Shown here piece after piece: positions 48,222-55,838 of a stretch of 64,000 bases of DNA. The translations under genes and the position numbers were made by a program. The notes under the pieces are model-generated. The model searched no databases, had not been told where the DNA came from, and worked only from the letters and a program-made list of their open reading frames with translations. The stretch is taken from contig NZ_LPXO01000003.1 of assembly GCF_001482405.1 (NCBI RefSeq), positions 346,295 through 410,294 of the forward strand. The letters run 5' to 3'. Position 1 is the stretch's first letter, and every line of letters begins with the position of its first letter. Origin of the DNA: Pseudoponticoccus marisrubri. Lineage in GTDB: Bacteria; Pseudomonadota; Alphaproteobacteria; Rhodobacterales; Rhodobacteraceae.

Positions 48222-49115
48222 ATGACACGCGCGCCCGACATCCTCTGCATCGGCTCCGTCCTGTGGGACGTGATCGGCCGGACCGCCTCGACCATGCGGC
48301 CCGGGGCCGACGTGCCCGGCCGCATCACCCGCCTGCCCGGCGGCGTGGCGCTGAACATCGCCATCACGCTGGCACGGTTCGGCCTGCGGCCCGCGCTGCT
48401 CTCGGCCGTGGGCCGCGATGCCGAGGGCGACGACCTTGTCACCGAATGCGCGCGGCTGGGGCTCGAGACGGGCTATCTCTACCGCTCCGAGGATCTGCCC
48501 ACCGACCGCTACATGGCGATCGAGGATACCGGCGGGCTGGTCGCGGCCATTGCCGATGCGCATTCGCTCGAAGCCGCAGGCTCCAAGATCCTGCGCCCGC
48601 TGAGCGACGGCACGCTGGGGAATGCGCAGACGCCCTATGACGGCCCCGTGGCGCTGGACGGCAACCTGACCGAATCGCTTCTGGCCGAGATCGCCGGTCA
48701 TCCGGGCTTTGCCGCCGCCGACCTGCGCATCGCGCCGGCCTCGCCGGGCAAGGCCGAACGGCTGCTGCCTTTCCTGCGCGCCGGGCGCGGCACGCTCTAT
48801 GTCAATCTCGAAGAGGCCGGGCTGCTCTGCCAGACCGCGTTCGACGATGCGCAGACGGCCGCGCAGGCGCTGGTCGCGCGCGGCGCGGCGCGGGTGCTGG
48901 TCACCAATGGCGGCAAGCTCTGCGCCGAGGCCTCGCGCACCGAAACCCTTTCGGCCTGCCCGCCCGAGGTGCTGGTGACGCGCGTCACCGGCGCGGGCGA
49001 CACCTTCATGGCCGCCCATATCGCGGCCGAACGCGCCGGCGCCGGGCGGGCGCAGGCGCTCGACCGCGCGCTGGCCGCCGCCGCCGCACATGTTTCCGGA
49101 GAAATCGCCTCATGA
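48222..49115 (+). CDS. psuK: Pseudouridine kinase (PfkB family)
   Basis: A 297-residue PfkB-type sugar kinase. The N-terminal GSVLWDVIGRT, RITRLPGGVALNIAITLARF and, near the end, TRVTGAGDTFMAAHIAAERA with the catalytic Asp (GAGD) fit the family. Its stop overlaps the psuG start by 4 bases (ATGA), which points to pseudouridine as substrate: the kinase makes pseudouridine 5'-phosphate and PsuG splits it. The start at 48222 is the first plausible ATG. Confidence 0.9.
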   Translation: MTRAPDILCIGSVLWDVIGRTASTMRPGADVPGRITRLPGGVALNIAITLARFGLRPALLSAVGRDAEGDDLVTECARLGLETGYLYRSEDLPTDRYMAIEDTGGLVAAIADAHSLEAAGSKILRPLSDGTLGNAQTPYDGPVALDGNLTESLLAEIAGHPGFAAADLRIAPASPGKAERLLPFLRAGRGTLYVNLEEAGLLCQTAFDDAQTAAQALVARGAARVLVTNGGKLCAEASRTETLSACPPEVLVTRVTGAGDTFMAAHIAAERAGAGRAQALDRALAAAAAHVSGEIAS

Positions 49116-50035
49116 GCCCCGTCACCCTCTCCACCCCCGTTGCCGAGGCGCTGGCCGCCAACCGGCCGGTCGTCGCGCTGGAATCCACCATCATCACCCA
49201 TGGCATGCCCTGGCCGCAGAATCTCGAGGTCGCCCGCCGGGTCGAGGCCACGGTGACCGAGGCCGGCGCCACGCCGGCCACCGTGGCGGTGATCGAGGGC
49301 CGGCTCTGCGTCGGGCTCGACGATGACCAGCTGCAGGCGCTGGCGCAGGCCAAGCACGTGGCCAAGCTGTCGCGCGCCGACATGGCCGTCTGCATCGCCG
49401 AGGGGCGCACCGGCGCCACCACCGTGGCCGCCACGATGATCGCTGCGGCGCGCGCCGGCATCGACATCTTCGCCACCGGCGGGATCGGCGGCGTGCATCG
49501 CGGGGCCGAGGCCAGCTTCGACATCTCGGCCGACCTGCAGGAGCTGTCCCAGACGCCGGTCACCGTGGTCGCCGCCGGTGCCAAGGCGATCCTCGACCTG
49601 CCCAAGACGCTCGAGGTGCTCGAGACGCTGGGCGTGCCGGTCATCGCCTATGGCCAGGACCAGCTGCCGGCCTTCTGGTCGCGCGAGGCCGGGCTGCGTG
49701 CGCCCCTGCGCATGGATGCGCCCGCCCCCATCGCCCGCGCGCACCGGGCAAGGCAGCAGCTGGGCCTGCCGGGCGGGCAGCTGGTGGCCAACCCGATCCC
49801 CGAGACCGCCGAGATCCCGCGCGCCGAGCTCGCCCCGGTGATCGCCGCCGCCACGCGCGACGCCGAGAAACACGGCATCCAAGGCAAGGCGCTGACGCCC
49901 TACCTGCTGCAGCGCATCTACGAGCTGACCGAGGGCCGCTCGCTCGACGCCAATATCGCGCTGGTGCTGAACAATGCCCGGCTCGCGGCCGGAATTGCCC
50001 GTGCCTTGTGCGACCTGCGCAGCGAAGATGCGTGA
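49112..50035 (+). CDS. psuG: Pseudouridine-5'-phosphate glycosidase
   Basis: A 307-residue enzyme that cleaves the C-C glycosidic bond of pseudouridine 5'-phosphate to uracil and ribose 5-phosphate. VALESTIITHGMPWPQNLEV, GRTGATTVAATMIAAARAGI and DIFATGGIGGVHRGAEASFD are PsuG signatures. NPIPETAEIPRAEL closes the active site and TPYLLQRIYELTEGRSLDAN the trimer interface. It works with the PfkB kinase in front of it to recycle pseudouridine from RNA decay. Confidence 0.95.
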   Translation: MSPVTLSTPVAEALAANRPVVALESTIITHGMPWPQNLEVARRVEATVTEAGATPATVAVIEGRLCVGLDDDQLQALAQAKHVAKLSRADMAVCIAEGRTGATTVAATMIAAARAGIDIFATGGIGGVHRGAEASFDISADLQELSQTPVTVVAAGAKAILDLPKTLEVLETLGVPVIAYGQDQLPAFWSREAGLRAPLRMDAPAPIARAHRARQQLGLPGGQLVANPIPETAEIPRAELAPVIAAATRDAEKHGIQGKALTPYLLQRIYELTEGRSLDANIALVLNNARLAAGIARALCDLRSEDA

Positions 50036-50112
50036 TCGGCCCCGCGCCCATTGTAGAGCACGGCGCGAGCGCCTAATTTGAACGCAGCTGCACACCCCCG
50101 GATCGGTTCCGC

Positions 50113-50844
50113 ATGACAACGCCCTTCGACCCCGAGCCCAAGCGCGCCGGTCCCATCGCCCGCCTGCGCAACTCCTTCCTGACGGGCATCGTCGTGATCG
50201 CGCCCGTCGGGCTGACCGTCTGGCTGATCTGGACCGTGATCGGCTGGGTCGACGGTTTCGTCTGGCCCTTCGTGCCCGATGCCTATCACCCGACCGAGCT
50301 GCTGAACCGCTTCCTCGGCCTGTCCGGCGAGGACCGGATCGAGGTCAATGTGCGTGGCCTCGGCGTGGTGATCTTCCTCGTCTTCACCATCACCGTGGGA
50401 TGGATTGCCAAGGGGTTGATCGGGCGCTCGCTGATCAGCTTCGCCGAACAGCTGGTCGACCGCACCCCGGTGGTGCGCTCGATCTATTCCGGCATCAAGC
50501 AGCTGGCCGAGACGGTCTTTGCCCAGTCCGAGCGCAGCTTTGAGAAGGCCTGCCTGATCCAGTACCCGCGCAAGGACATCTGGGCGATCGGCTTCATCTC
50601 GACCAATGCGCGCGGCGAGGTGGCCGCCAAGGCGCAGACCATGGGCGGGCTGGTCTCGGTCTTCGTGCCGACCACGCCGAACCCGACCTCGGGCTTCCTG
50701 CTCTTCTTCCCCGAGGAGGACGTGATCGAGCTCGACATGTCGATCGAGGATGCCGCCAAGCTGGTGATCTCGGCCGGGCTGGTCTACCCCAACGGCAAGG
50801 AGGCCAAGGCCGCGATCGAGGGCCGCTTCCGCAAGGCCTCCTGA
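50113..50844 (+). CDS. DUF502-family inner-membrane protein
   Basis: A 243-residue DUF502 protein. Two transmembrane regions are visible, LTGIVVIAPVGLTVWLIWTV (about residues 15-40) and GLGVVIFLVFTITVGWIAKG (about 80-100), followed by LVDRTPVVRSIYSGIKQLAE, the family signature, and a soluble C-terminal domain with VFVPTTPNPTSGFLLFFPEE. The function is unknown. It stands alone and is followed by a pair of tttcgtacgaaa palindromes. Confidence 0.9.
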   Translation: MTTPFDPEPKRAGPIARLRNSFLTGIVVIAPVGLTVWLIWTVIGWVDGFVWPFVPDAYHPTELLNRFLGLSGEDRIEVNVRGLGVVIFLVFTITVGWIAKGLIGRSLISFAEQLVDRTPVVRSIYSGIKQLAETVFAQSERSFEKACLIQYPRKDIWAIGFISTNARGEVAAKAQTMGGLVSVFVPTTPNPTSGFLLFFPEEDVIELDMSIEDAAKLVISAGLVYPNGKEAKAAIEGRFRKAS

Positions 50845-50855
50845 CCGGCGGCCGG

Positions 50856-50905
50856 TTTCGTACGAAATGGCGGATTGCCTGCCCGTTTCGTACGAAACGG
50901 GCAGG
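50856..50905. repeat. Two palindromes with tttcgtacgaaa centres
   Basis: A 12-base palindrome (50856-50867) and a 28-base perfect palindrome (50878-50905) share the core tttcgtacgaaa. The larger one is followed by tttctc on the plus strand. They lie between the convergent DUF502 and patatin genes and probably end both transcripts. Confidence 0.8.
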
Positions 50906-50909
50906 TTTC

Positions 50910-51950
50910 TCAGTCGAACATGGCCCGCAGATCGGCGCTCTGCCGCGTGCCCAGATCGTCGAAATGATCGGCCAGGAACTGCCCCGCGGCGCGCCGGCCC
51001 GCCTCCTTCAGCTGCGCGATGACCGAGGGCACGGCCACCATCTTGGTGGCCACCGACAGCTCGTTCATCAGCGTGTCATCCGAGACCATGTGCACCCGCA
51101 GCCGCTTCATCGCGCCCTCGCGGATCGCCCCGTCCTGGATCAGCCGCTGCACGAAATTGATCGCCCGCAGGTCGCGCAGCAGCGACGAGTTGAAGCTTAT
51201 CTCGTTGATCCTGTTCTGGATTTCCGGCGGCGTCACCGGCAGCTTCTCGCGGTAGAGCGGGTTGATGTTCACGATCACCAGGTCGTCGGGCAATTCCGGC
51301 TCGTAGAGCGGGAACAGCGCCGGGTTGCCCGAATAACCGCCATCCCAGAACGCCTCCACGGTGCCGGTGACCGGGTCGGTCAGCTCCACCGCCTGGAACA
51401 GCGTCGGCAGGCAGGCCGAGGCCAGGATCGACCGGGTGGTGATGTCATTGCCGCTGAACACCCGCACCTTGCCATTGCGCACATTGGTCGCGCAGATGAA
51501 GAGCGCGGGCCCTTCCAGCGCACAAACCTTCCCGAAATCAAAGGCTTCCACGACCTTCTTCAACGGGTTGTCGTAGAGCGGCCCCCAGGCATAGGGCGAC
51601 ACCATGCGCCCCACCGCCTCGCCCATCACGTAGGGCAGCGAGTATTCCACCGAGCGGCTGACCATCCCCGGATCGGGCAGCCAGGGATGCATCCAGGCCG
51701 GCAGTGCCATGTCGTCCAGCGCCCCGATCTGCCGCCAGGTCCAGTCCAGCCGCGCCTTCGCCCCGGCCCGGCCATCCTCCAGCCAGCCCGATTTCAGCGC
51801 CGCGCCGTTCAGCGCCCCCGCCGAGGTGCCCGAGACCGCCGCGATCTCGATGCGCTCCTCCTCGAGCAGCCGGTCCAGCACGCCCCAGGTAAAGGCGCCA
51901 TGCGCGCCGCCGCCCTGCAGGGCAAGGTTGATGCGGACGGGCTCTGCCAT
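50910..51950 (-). CDS. Patatin-like phospholipase
   Basis: A 346-residue cytoplasmic acyl hydrolase with the patatin catalytic pieces: oxyanion motif LALQGGGAHGAFTWG (about residues 8-22), nucleophile GTSAG near residue 42, and catalytic Asp in FWDGGYSGNP near residue 210. It probably cleaves acyl chains from lipids; since bdhA lies just upstream on the same strand, a link to polyhydroxybutyrate granules is possible (inference). The start at 51950 gives MAEPVRINLALQGGGAHG; the longer frame runs through bdhA in another phase. Confidence 0.9.
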   Translation of the reverse strand: MAEPVRINLALQGGGAHGAFTWGVLDRLLEEERIEIAAVSGTSAGALNGAALKSGWLEDGRAGAKARLDWTWRQIGALDDMALPAWMHPWLPDPGMVSRSVEYSLPYVMGEAVGRMVSPYAWGPLYDNPLKKVVEAFDFGKVCALEGPALFICATNVRNGKVRVFSGNDITTRSILASACLPTLFQAVELTDPVTGTVEAFWDGGYSGNPALFPLYEPELPDDLVIVNINPLYREKLPVTPPEIQNRINEISFNSSLLRDLRAINFVQRLIQDGAIREGAMKRLRVHMVSDDTLMNELSVATKMVAVPSVIAQLKEAGRRAAGQFLADHFDDLGTRQSADLRAMFD

Positions 51951-51959
51951 GCCGGCCTC

Positions 51960-51990
51960 CCTTTCATCTTTCCGAAAATACTCCGGGGGG
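51960..51990 (-). repeat. Dispersed GTCTTTCATCTTTCC element, copy before the patatin gene
   Basis: The plus-strand ctttcatctttccgaaaata ctccgggg repeats the element of 12506-12579 and 15905-15934. In transcript direction it ends gatgaaagggaggc, so its edge supplies part of the ribosome-binding site (GGGAGG) of the patatin gene 9 bases before the ATG. Confidence 0.75.
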
Positions 51991-52042
51991 CCCGAAGGGC
52001 GGGGCAGCGCCCCCTCCTCCGCAGCCACCCCGCGATGCCGCC

Positions 52043-52816
52043 TCAGAGTGCGGTCCAGCCGCCATCCACGCTGATCGTGGTCCCGGTGATCTGCGCCGCC
52101 GCGTCCGAGCACAGGAAGACGCAGGTGCCGCCCATCTGCTCGACCGTGGCGAATTCCTTCGAGGGCTGCCGCTTGAGCATGACCTCGCGGATCACCGTCT
52201 CGCGATCCATGTCGTATTCCTTCATCGTGTCGGGGATCTGCGCCTCGACCAGCGGGGTCAGCACGTAGCCCGGGCAAATCGCGTTCGCGGTGATCGGCTC
52301 CTCGGCGGTCTCCAGCGCGACGGTCTTGGTCATGCCGATGATGCCATGCTTGGCCGCGATATAGGCCGATTTGTAGGGCGAGGCGGTCAGCCCGTGGGCG
52401 CTGGCAATATTCACCACCCGGCCCCAGCCGGCCTCGCGCATCTTCGGCAGCGCCGCGGCCGTGGTGTGGAAGGCCGAGGACAGGTTGATCGCGATGATCG
52501 CATCCCATTTCTCGGGCGGGAACTGGTCGATCGGCGCCACGTGCTGGATGCCGGCATTGTTCACCAGGATGTCGCAGGCGCCCGCCTGGTCGATCAGCGC
52601 GCGGCATTCCTCGGGTTTGGACATGTCGGCCTTGATGTAGCGCGCGCTCACCCCGTGCGTGTCGGCGATCTCCTTGGCGATGGCGTGATCCTCGTCGCGA
52701 TCGGTGAAGGAGTTGATCACCACTGCGGCCCCTGCCTTGGCCAGTTCATGGGCAATGCCCAGCCCGATCCCCGAATTGGACCCGGTGATGATTGCGGTCT
52801 TTCCATTCAGCGACAT
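52043..52816 (-). CDS. bdhA: 3-hydroxybutyrate dehydrogenase
   Basis: A 257-residue short-chain dehydrogenase that interconverts 3-hydroxybutyrate and acetoacetate with NAD. The nucleotide fold starts KTAIITGSNSGIGLGIAHEL, ILVNNAGIQHVAPIDQFPPE has the NNAG motif, and the catalytic Ser-Tyr-Lys lie in VNIASAHGLTASPYKSAYIA and AKHG. The C-terminus (CVFLCSDAAAQITGTTISVD) is typical of BdhA. It is needed for use of PHB monomers. The patatin gene follows after 92 bases. Confidence 0.93.
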   Translation of the reverse strand: MSLNGKTAIITGSNSGIGLGIAHELAKAGAAVVINSFTDRDEDHAIAKEIADTHGVSARYIKADMSKPEECRALIDQAGACDILVNNAGIQHVAPIDQFPPEKWDAIIAINLSSAFHTTAAALPKMREAGWGRVVNIASAHGLTASPYKSAYIAAKHGIIGMTKTVALETAEEPITANAICPGYVLTPLVEAQIPDTMKEYDMDRETVIREVMLKRQPSKEFATVEQMGGTCVFLCSDAAAQITGTTISVDGGWTAL

Positions 52817-52894
52817 GAGGCGCCCTCGTTTTGTCCAGAAACTCTGCCGACAGCTATATGCCGCAGATGCGAAAAACGAAAGACACGAGGCGCG

Positions 52895-53263
52895 TCACGC
52901 CGGCGCGGGCAGCGGGCCGAAGAAGCCGATGATCTCGGTCAGCCGCCCGTCCGGGTCGACGCGCCCGATATCGATGCCGTCGGTCAGCACCGAGCCGTCG
53001 CCCAGCGTCATCCGCCAGCCAAAGCGCAGCCGGTCGTGATGCAGATCGATCCCCGAGGTCAGCGTCAGCGTGGCACCAGGATAGGCCTCGAGAAAACCGC
53101 CGATATGCGCCACCAGCGCGTCGCGGCCGCGCGCCTCGCCCGTGGGATCCTGGTAGAGACCATCCTCGGCCCAGGCGATCTGCAGCAACCCGGCACGGCG
53201 CGCAGCGTCGCCCTCGCGCCAGGCCGCGCCATAAGCCGCGATGATGTCCGTCAGCTCGGCCAT
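52895..53263 (-). CDS. NTF2-like (SnoaL-type) small protein
   Basis: A 122-residue protein with the cone-shaped NTF2-like fold, suggested by DIIAAYGAAWREGDAARRAG, WAEDGLYQDPTGEARGRDAL, VAHIGGFLEAYPGATLTLTS and the terminal RLTEIIGFFGPLPAPA. Such proteins bind or convert small molecules; the ligand is unknown. The start at 53263 (MAELTDI) is preferred; the upstream frame crosses the candidate small RNA. It is a single gene upstream of bdhA on the same strand. Confidence 0.8.
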   Translation of the reverse strand: MAELTDIIAAYGAAWREGDAARRAGLLQIAWAEDGLYQDPTGEARGRDALVAHIGGFLEAYPGATLTLTSGIDLHHDRLRFGWRMTLGDGSVLTDGIDIGRVDPDGRLTEIIGFFGPLPAPA

Positions 53264-53340
53264 GATCGCGCTCCCGTCAATGTGATCCCCCGGGCAGCCT
53301 AGCAGAATGGCAGGCTGCTGTCCTCGGTGGCGGTTGCGGG

Positions 53341-53417
53341 ATAAAAAAAACCCCGGCCGAAGCCGGGGTTCAGTCATTGAGGCAGGTTTCATACAGGCAA
53401 GAAACCTATCGAGCAGT
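53341..53417 (-). ncRNA. Candidate small RNA with its own promoter and terminator
   Basis: On the minus strand a near-consensus promoter, TTGGAC (53447-53452), 17-base spacer, TATAAA (53424-53429), predicts a start near 53417. The roughly 76-base product would have a 7-bp hairpin AGGTTTC/GAAACCT (53384-53390 with 53401-53407, 10-base loop), a short single-stranded linker (GCCTCAATGACTG), then a 9-bp terminator stem aaccccggc/gccggggtt (53349-53357 and 53362-53370) followed by eight Us. No minus-strand gene lies upstream to need this terminator. I do not recognise a known family. An encoded short peptide is possible but not convincing. Confidence 0.7.
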
Positions 53418-53423
53418 AAGGCC

Positions 53424-53452
53424 TTTATAAGCCTTTCAGCCTTCGAGTCCAA
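53424..53452 (-). promoter_or_regulatory. Sigma-70-type promoter of the candidate small RNA
   Basis: The -35 TTGGAC (minus strand, 53452-53447) and -10 TATAAA (53429-53424) are separated by exactly 17 bases. Of the 12 hexamer bases, 10 match TTGACA/TATAAT. This is much better than other promoters that could be read in this GC-rich window. Confidence 0.65.
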
Positions 53453-53531
53453 GCTAAAAGTTTGAAAACGCGTAAAAGCACCGCTACGGTTCGGGCCAAC
53501 AAAACAAGGGCGGTCAGGGATTGTTGCCGAA

Positions 53532-55352
53532 ATGAACGTTAATTTTTTCCAAAAGCTGCGCCAGCAGGCGGCGGCAGCTTCGCTGATTCTCGCGGCGCAG
53601 GCCGCGTGGGCCGAGCCACAGCATGGCATAGCTATGTATGGCGACCCGCAACTGCCACCGGATTTTGTGTCCCTGCCCTATGCCAATCCGGATGCGCCCA
53701 CCGGCGGGCGCATCGCCACCGGCGAGGTCGGCAGCTTCGACAGCCTCAATCCGCATATCCTCAAGGGCTCCACGCCCTGGGCGCTGCGCTTCCTGGCCTA
53801 CGAATCCCTGATGGGCCGGAATTGGGACGAACCCTTCTCGCTTTACGGGCTTCTGGCCGAATCCATCGAAACCGGGCCGAATCGGGACTGGGTGGAATTC
53901 ACCCTGCGCGACGAAGCGCGGTTCTCGGATGGCAGCCGGGTGACAGTCGAGGATGTCATGTGGTCCTACGAGACGCTGGGCACCAAGGGGCACCCGCGCT
54001 ACCGCGGCACCTGGGGCAAGGTCGAGACGATGGAGCAGACCGGCCCGCGCAAGATCCGCTTCACCTTCAACGTGGCAGATCGCGAGCTGGCGCTGATCAT
54101 CGGCATGCGCCCGATCCTGAAAAAGGCCCAGTGGGAGGGGCGCGCCTTCGACGCCTCGGGCATCGACATCGTGCCGATCAGCAGCGCGCCCTATGTCGTC
54201 ACCGATTTCGAGGCCGGCCGCTTCGTCGAGCTGAGCCGCGATCCCGATTACTGGGGTCGCGATCTGCCCTTCCGCCGCGGCACGCATAATCTCGACACGA
54301 TCCGGATGGAGTTCTTCGGTGACGAGACCGCGCTGTTCGAGGCGTTCAAGGCGGGCGTGCTGAATTCGCATCGCGAGTTCAATGCCGAGAAATGGGAGAG
54401 CAATTACGATTTCCCCGCCATCCAGGAGGGCGAGGTCGTCAAGTCGCTGATCCCGCATGCGCGCCCCTCGGGGATTCGCGGTTTTGTCATGAATACGCGG
54501 CGTGAGCTGTTCGCCGACTGGCGCGTGCGCGACGCGATGATGCACGCCTTCAACTTCGAATACGTGAACGAGGCGATGACAGGCTCGGAACAGCCGCGCA
54601 TCACCTCGTATTTCTCGAACTCCTTTCTGGGCATGAAGCCCGGCCCGGCCGAGGGGCGCGTGCGCGAGCTGTTGCTGCCCTACGAGGCCGAACTGCTGGA
54701 AGGCGCCATGGAGGGATATGCCCTGCCTGTCTCGGACGGAACCGAGCGCAACCGCGCCAACCTGCGCCGCGCCATCCGCCTGATGGCCGATGCCGGCTGG
54801 ACCGTGCAGGAGGGCGTGATGAAGAACGCGGCAGGCGAGCCGTTCGAATTCGAGATCCTGCTGCGGCAGGGCGAGAACGAATACGCCACCATCGCCGATC
54901 TCTTCGTCGAAGGGCTCAAGCGCATCGGCATCGCGGCGACCATCAACATGGTCGACACGGCCCAGTATAACGAACGCACCGATGTCTATGATTTCGACAT
55001 GACCTCGTATTGGCGCGGCCTGTCGCTGTCGCCCGGCAACGAGCAGAAGCTCTACTGGGGCGCCGAGGGGGTCGAGGCGCCGGGCACGCGCAACTGGATG
55101 GGCATGAACTCGCCCGCGGCCGAGGCGATGATCGACGAGATCCTGAACGCCGGCAGCCGCGACGATTTCATCGCCGCCACCCGGGCGCTGGACCGTATCC
55201 TGACCACCGGGCGCTACGTGATCCCGCTCTACCAGTACAACGTCTCGCGGCTGGCCCATGCCAAGGAGCTGACCTATCCCGAACGCCTGCCGATCTATGG
55301 CGACTGGTTCACGTGGCAGCCCGATGTCTGGTGGTGGGACGAGGCCGGCTGA
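53532..55352 (+). CDS. ABC transporter family 5 extracellular solute-binding protein (YejA-like)
   Basis: A 606-residue periplasmic oligopeptide/microcin C-type binding protein. A signal peptide (about residues 1-27, ending AAQAAWA) precedes HGIAMYGDPQLPPDFVSLPY and FDSLNPHILKGSTPWALRFL. The family 5 core is DEARFSDGSRVTVEDVMWSY. NPDAPTGGRIATGEVGSFDS and the C-terminal YGDWFTWQPDVWWWDEAG resemble YejA. No permease or ATPase genes follow; the terminator at 55380-55408 ends it as a single gene. Confidence 0.92.
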   Translation: MNVNFFQKLRQQAAAASLILAAQAAWAEPQHGIAMYGDPQLPPDFVSLPYANPDAPTGGRIATGEVGSFDSLNPHILKGSTPWALRFLAYESLMGRNWDEPFSLYGLLAESIETGPNRDWVEFTLRDEARFSDGSRVTVEDVMWSYETLGTKGHPRYRGTWGKVETMEQTGPRKIRFTFNVADRELALIIGMRPILKKAQWEGRAFDASGIDIVPISSAPYVVTDFEAGRFVELSRDPDYWGRDLPFRRGTHNLDTIRMEFFGDETALFEAFKAGVLNSHREFNAEKWESNYDFPAIQEGEVVKSLIPHARPSGIRGFVMNTRRELFADWRVRDAMMHAFNFEYVNEAMTGSEQPRITSYFSNSFLGMKPGPAEGRVRELLLPYEAELLEGAMEGYALPVSDGTERNRANLRRAIRLMADAGWTVQEGVMKNAAGEPFEFEILLRQGENEYATIADLFVEGLKRIGIAATINMVDTAQYNERTDVYDFDMTSYWRGLSLSPGNEQKLYWGAEGVEAPGTRNWMGMNSPAAEAMIDEILNAGSRDDFIAATRALDRILTTGRYVIPLYQYNVSRLAHAKELTYPERLPIYGDWFTWQPDVWWWDEAG

Positions 55353-55379
55353 CCGGCCCTGTCAGACCCATGTACCTTG

Positions 55380-55408
55380 CGGGCCGCCCCGACCGGGCGG
55401 CCCGTTTT
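55380..55408 (+). terminator. Terminator after the YejA-like gene
   Basis: A 10-bp stem cgggccgccc/gggcggcccg (55380-55389 and 55395-55404) with a 5-base loop is followed by ttttct, 28 bases after the stop. Confidence 0.85.
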
Positions 55409-55420
55409 CTGTACTGGGGT

Positions 55421-55687
55421 CTATTTCATGCCCTTGCAATGGCCGCGCGACGGCGGGATGCCCAGATGATGCGGGTTCTGCACCAGGATCCAGCGCGGCG
55501 GGTAGCCGGGTGCCTGCGTGCGCCGATAGGTGCAGCCATCGGCCGTGGTCATGTAATTGGCCGATTGCGGCGAGACGTAACCTTGCGTGGCGACATAGGG
55601 CTGCGCCTGCGCGAGGATCAGGTCGGACGGTGCGCTGGCGGGCAGGCCGAGGCCGGTCGTCAGGACGAGGGCGGCGGTAAGGCTCAT
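55421..55687 (-). CDS. Small secreted protein of unknown function
   Basis: An 88-residue protein with a signal peptide (MSLTAALVLTTGLGLPASA) and a mature part containing QPYVATQGYVSPQSANYMTT, ADGCTYRRTQAPGYPPRWIL and VQNPHHLGIPPSRGHCKGMK. Two Cys may form a disulfide. AAGGAG lies 6 bases before the ATG (55694-55699), a good ribosome site, which supports a real gene. It converges on the YejA-like gene. Function unknown. Confidence 0.75.
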   Translation of the reverse strand: MSLTAALVLTTGLGLPASAPSDLILAQAQPYVATQGYVSPQSANYMTTADGCTYRRTQAPGYPPRWILVQNPHHLGIPPSRGHCKGMK

Positions 55688-55838
55688 GGGACACTCCTTG
55701 CATCATGGGGGCGCCGGGCCGGAGCGCGGCGGATGGCGCGACCCTGTCCCGCCCGGGCGCCGAATCCGTGACGCGATCCTGACCAAAGCGCGGCGGAGCG
55801 ATCTGATTTAATTCAAAATTTCGGGATCGGCCCGCGGC

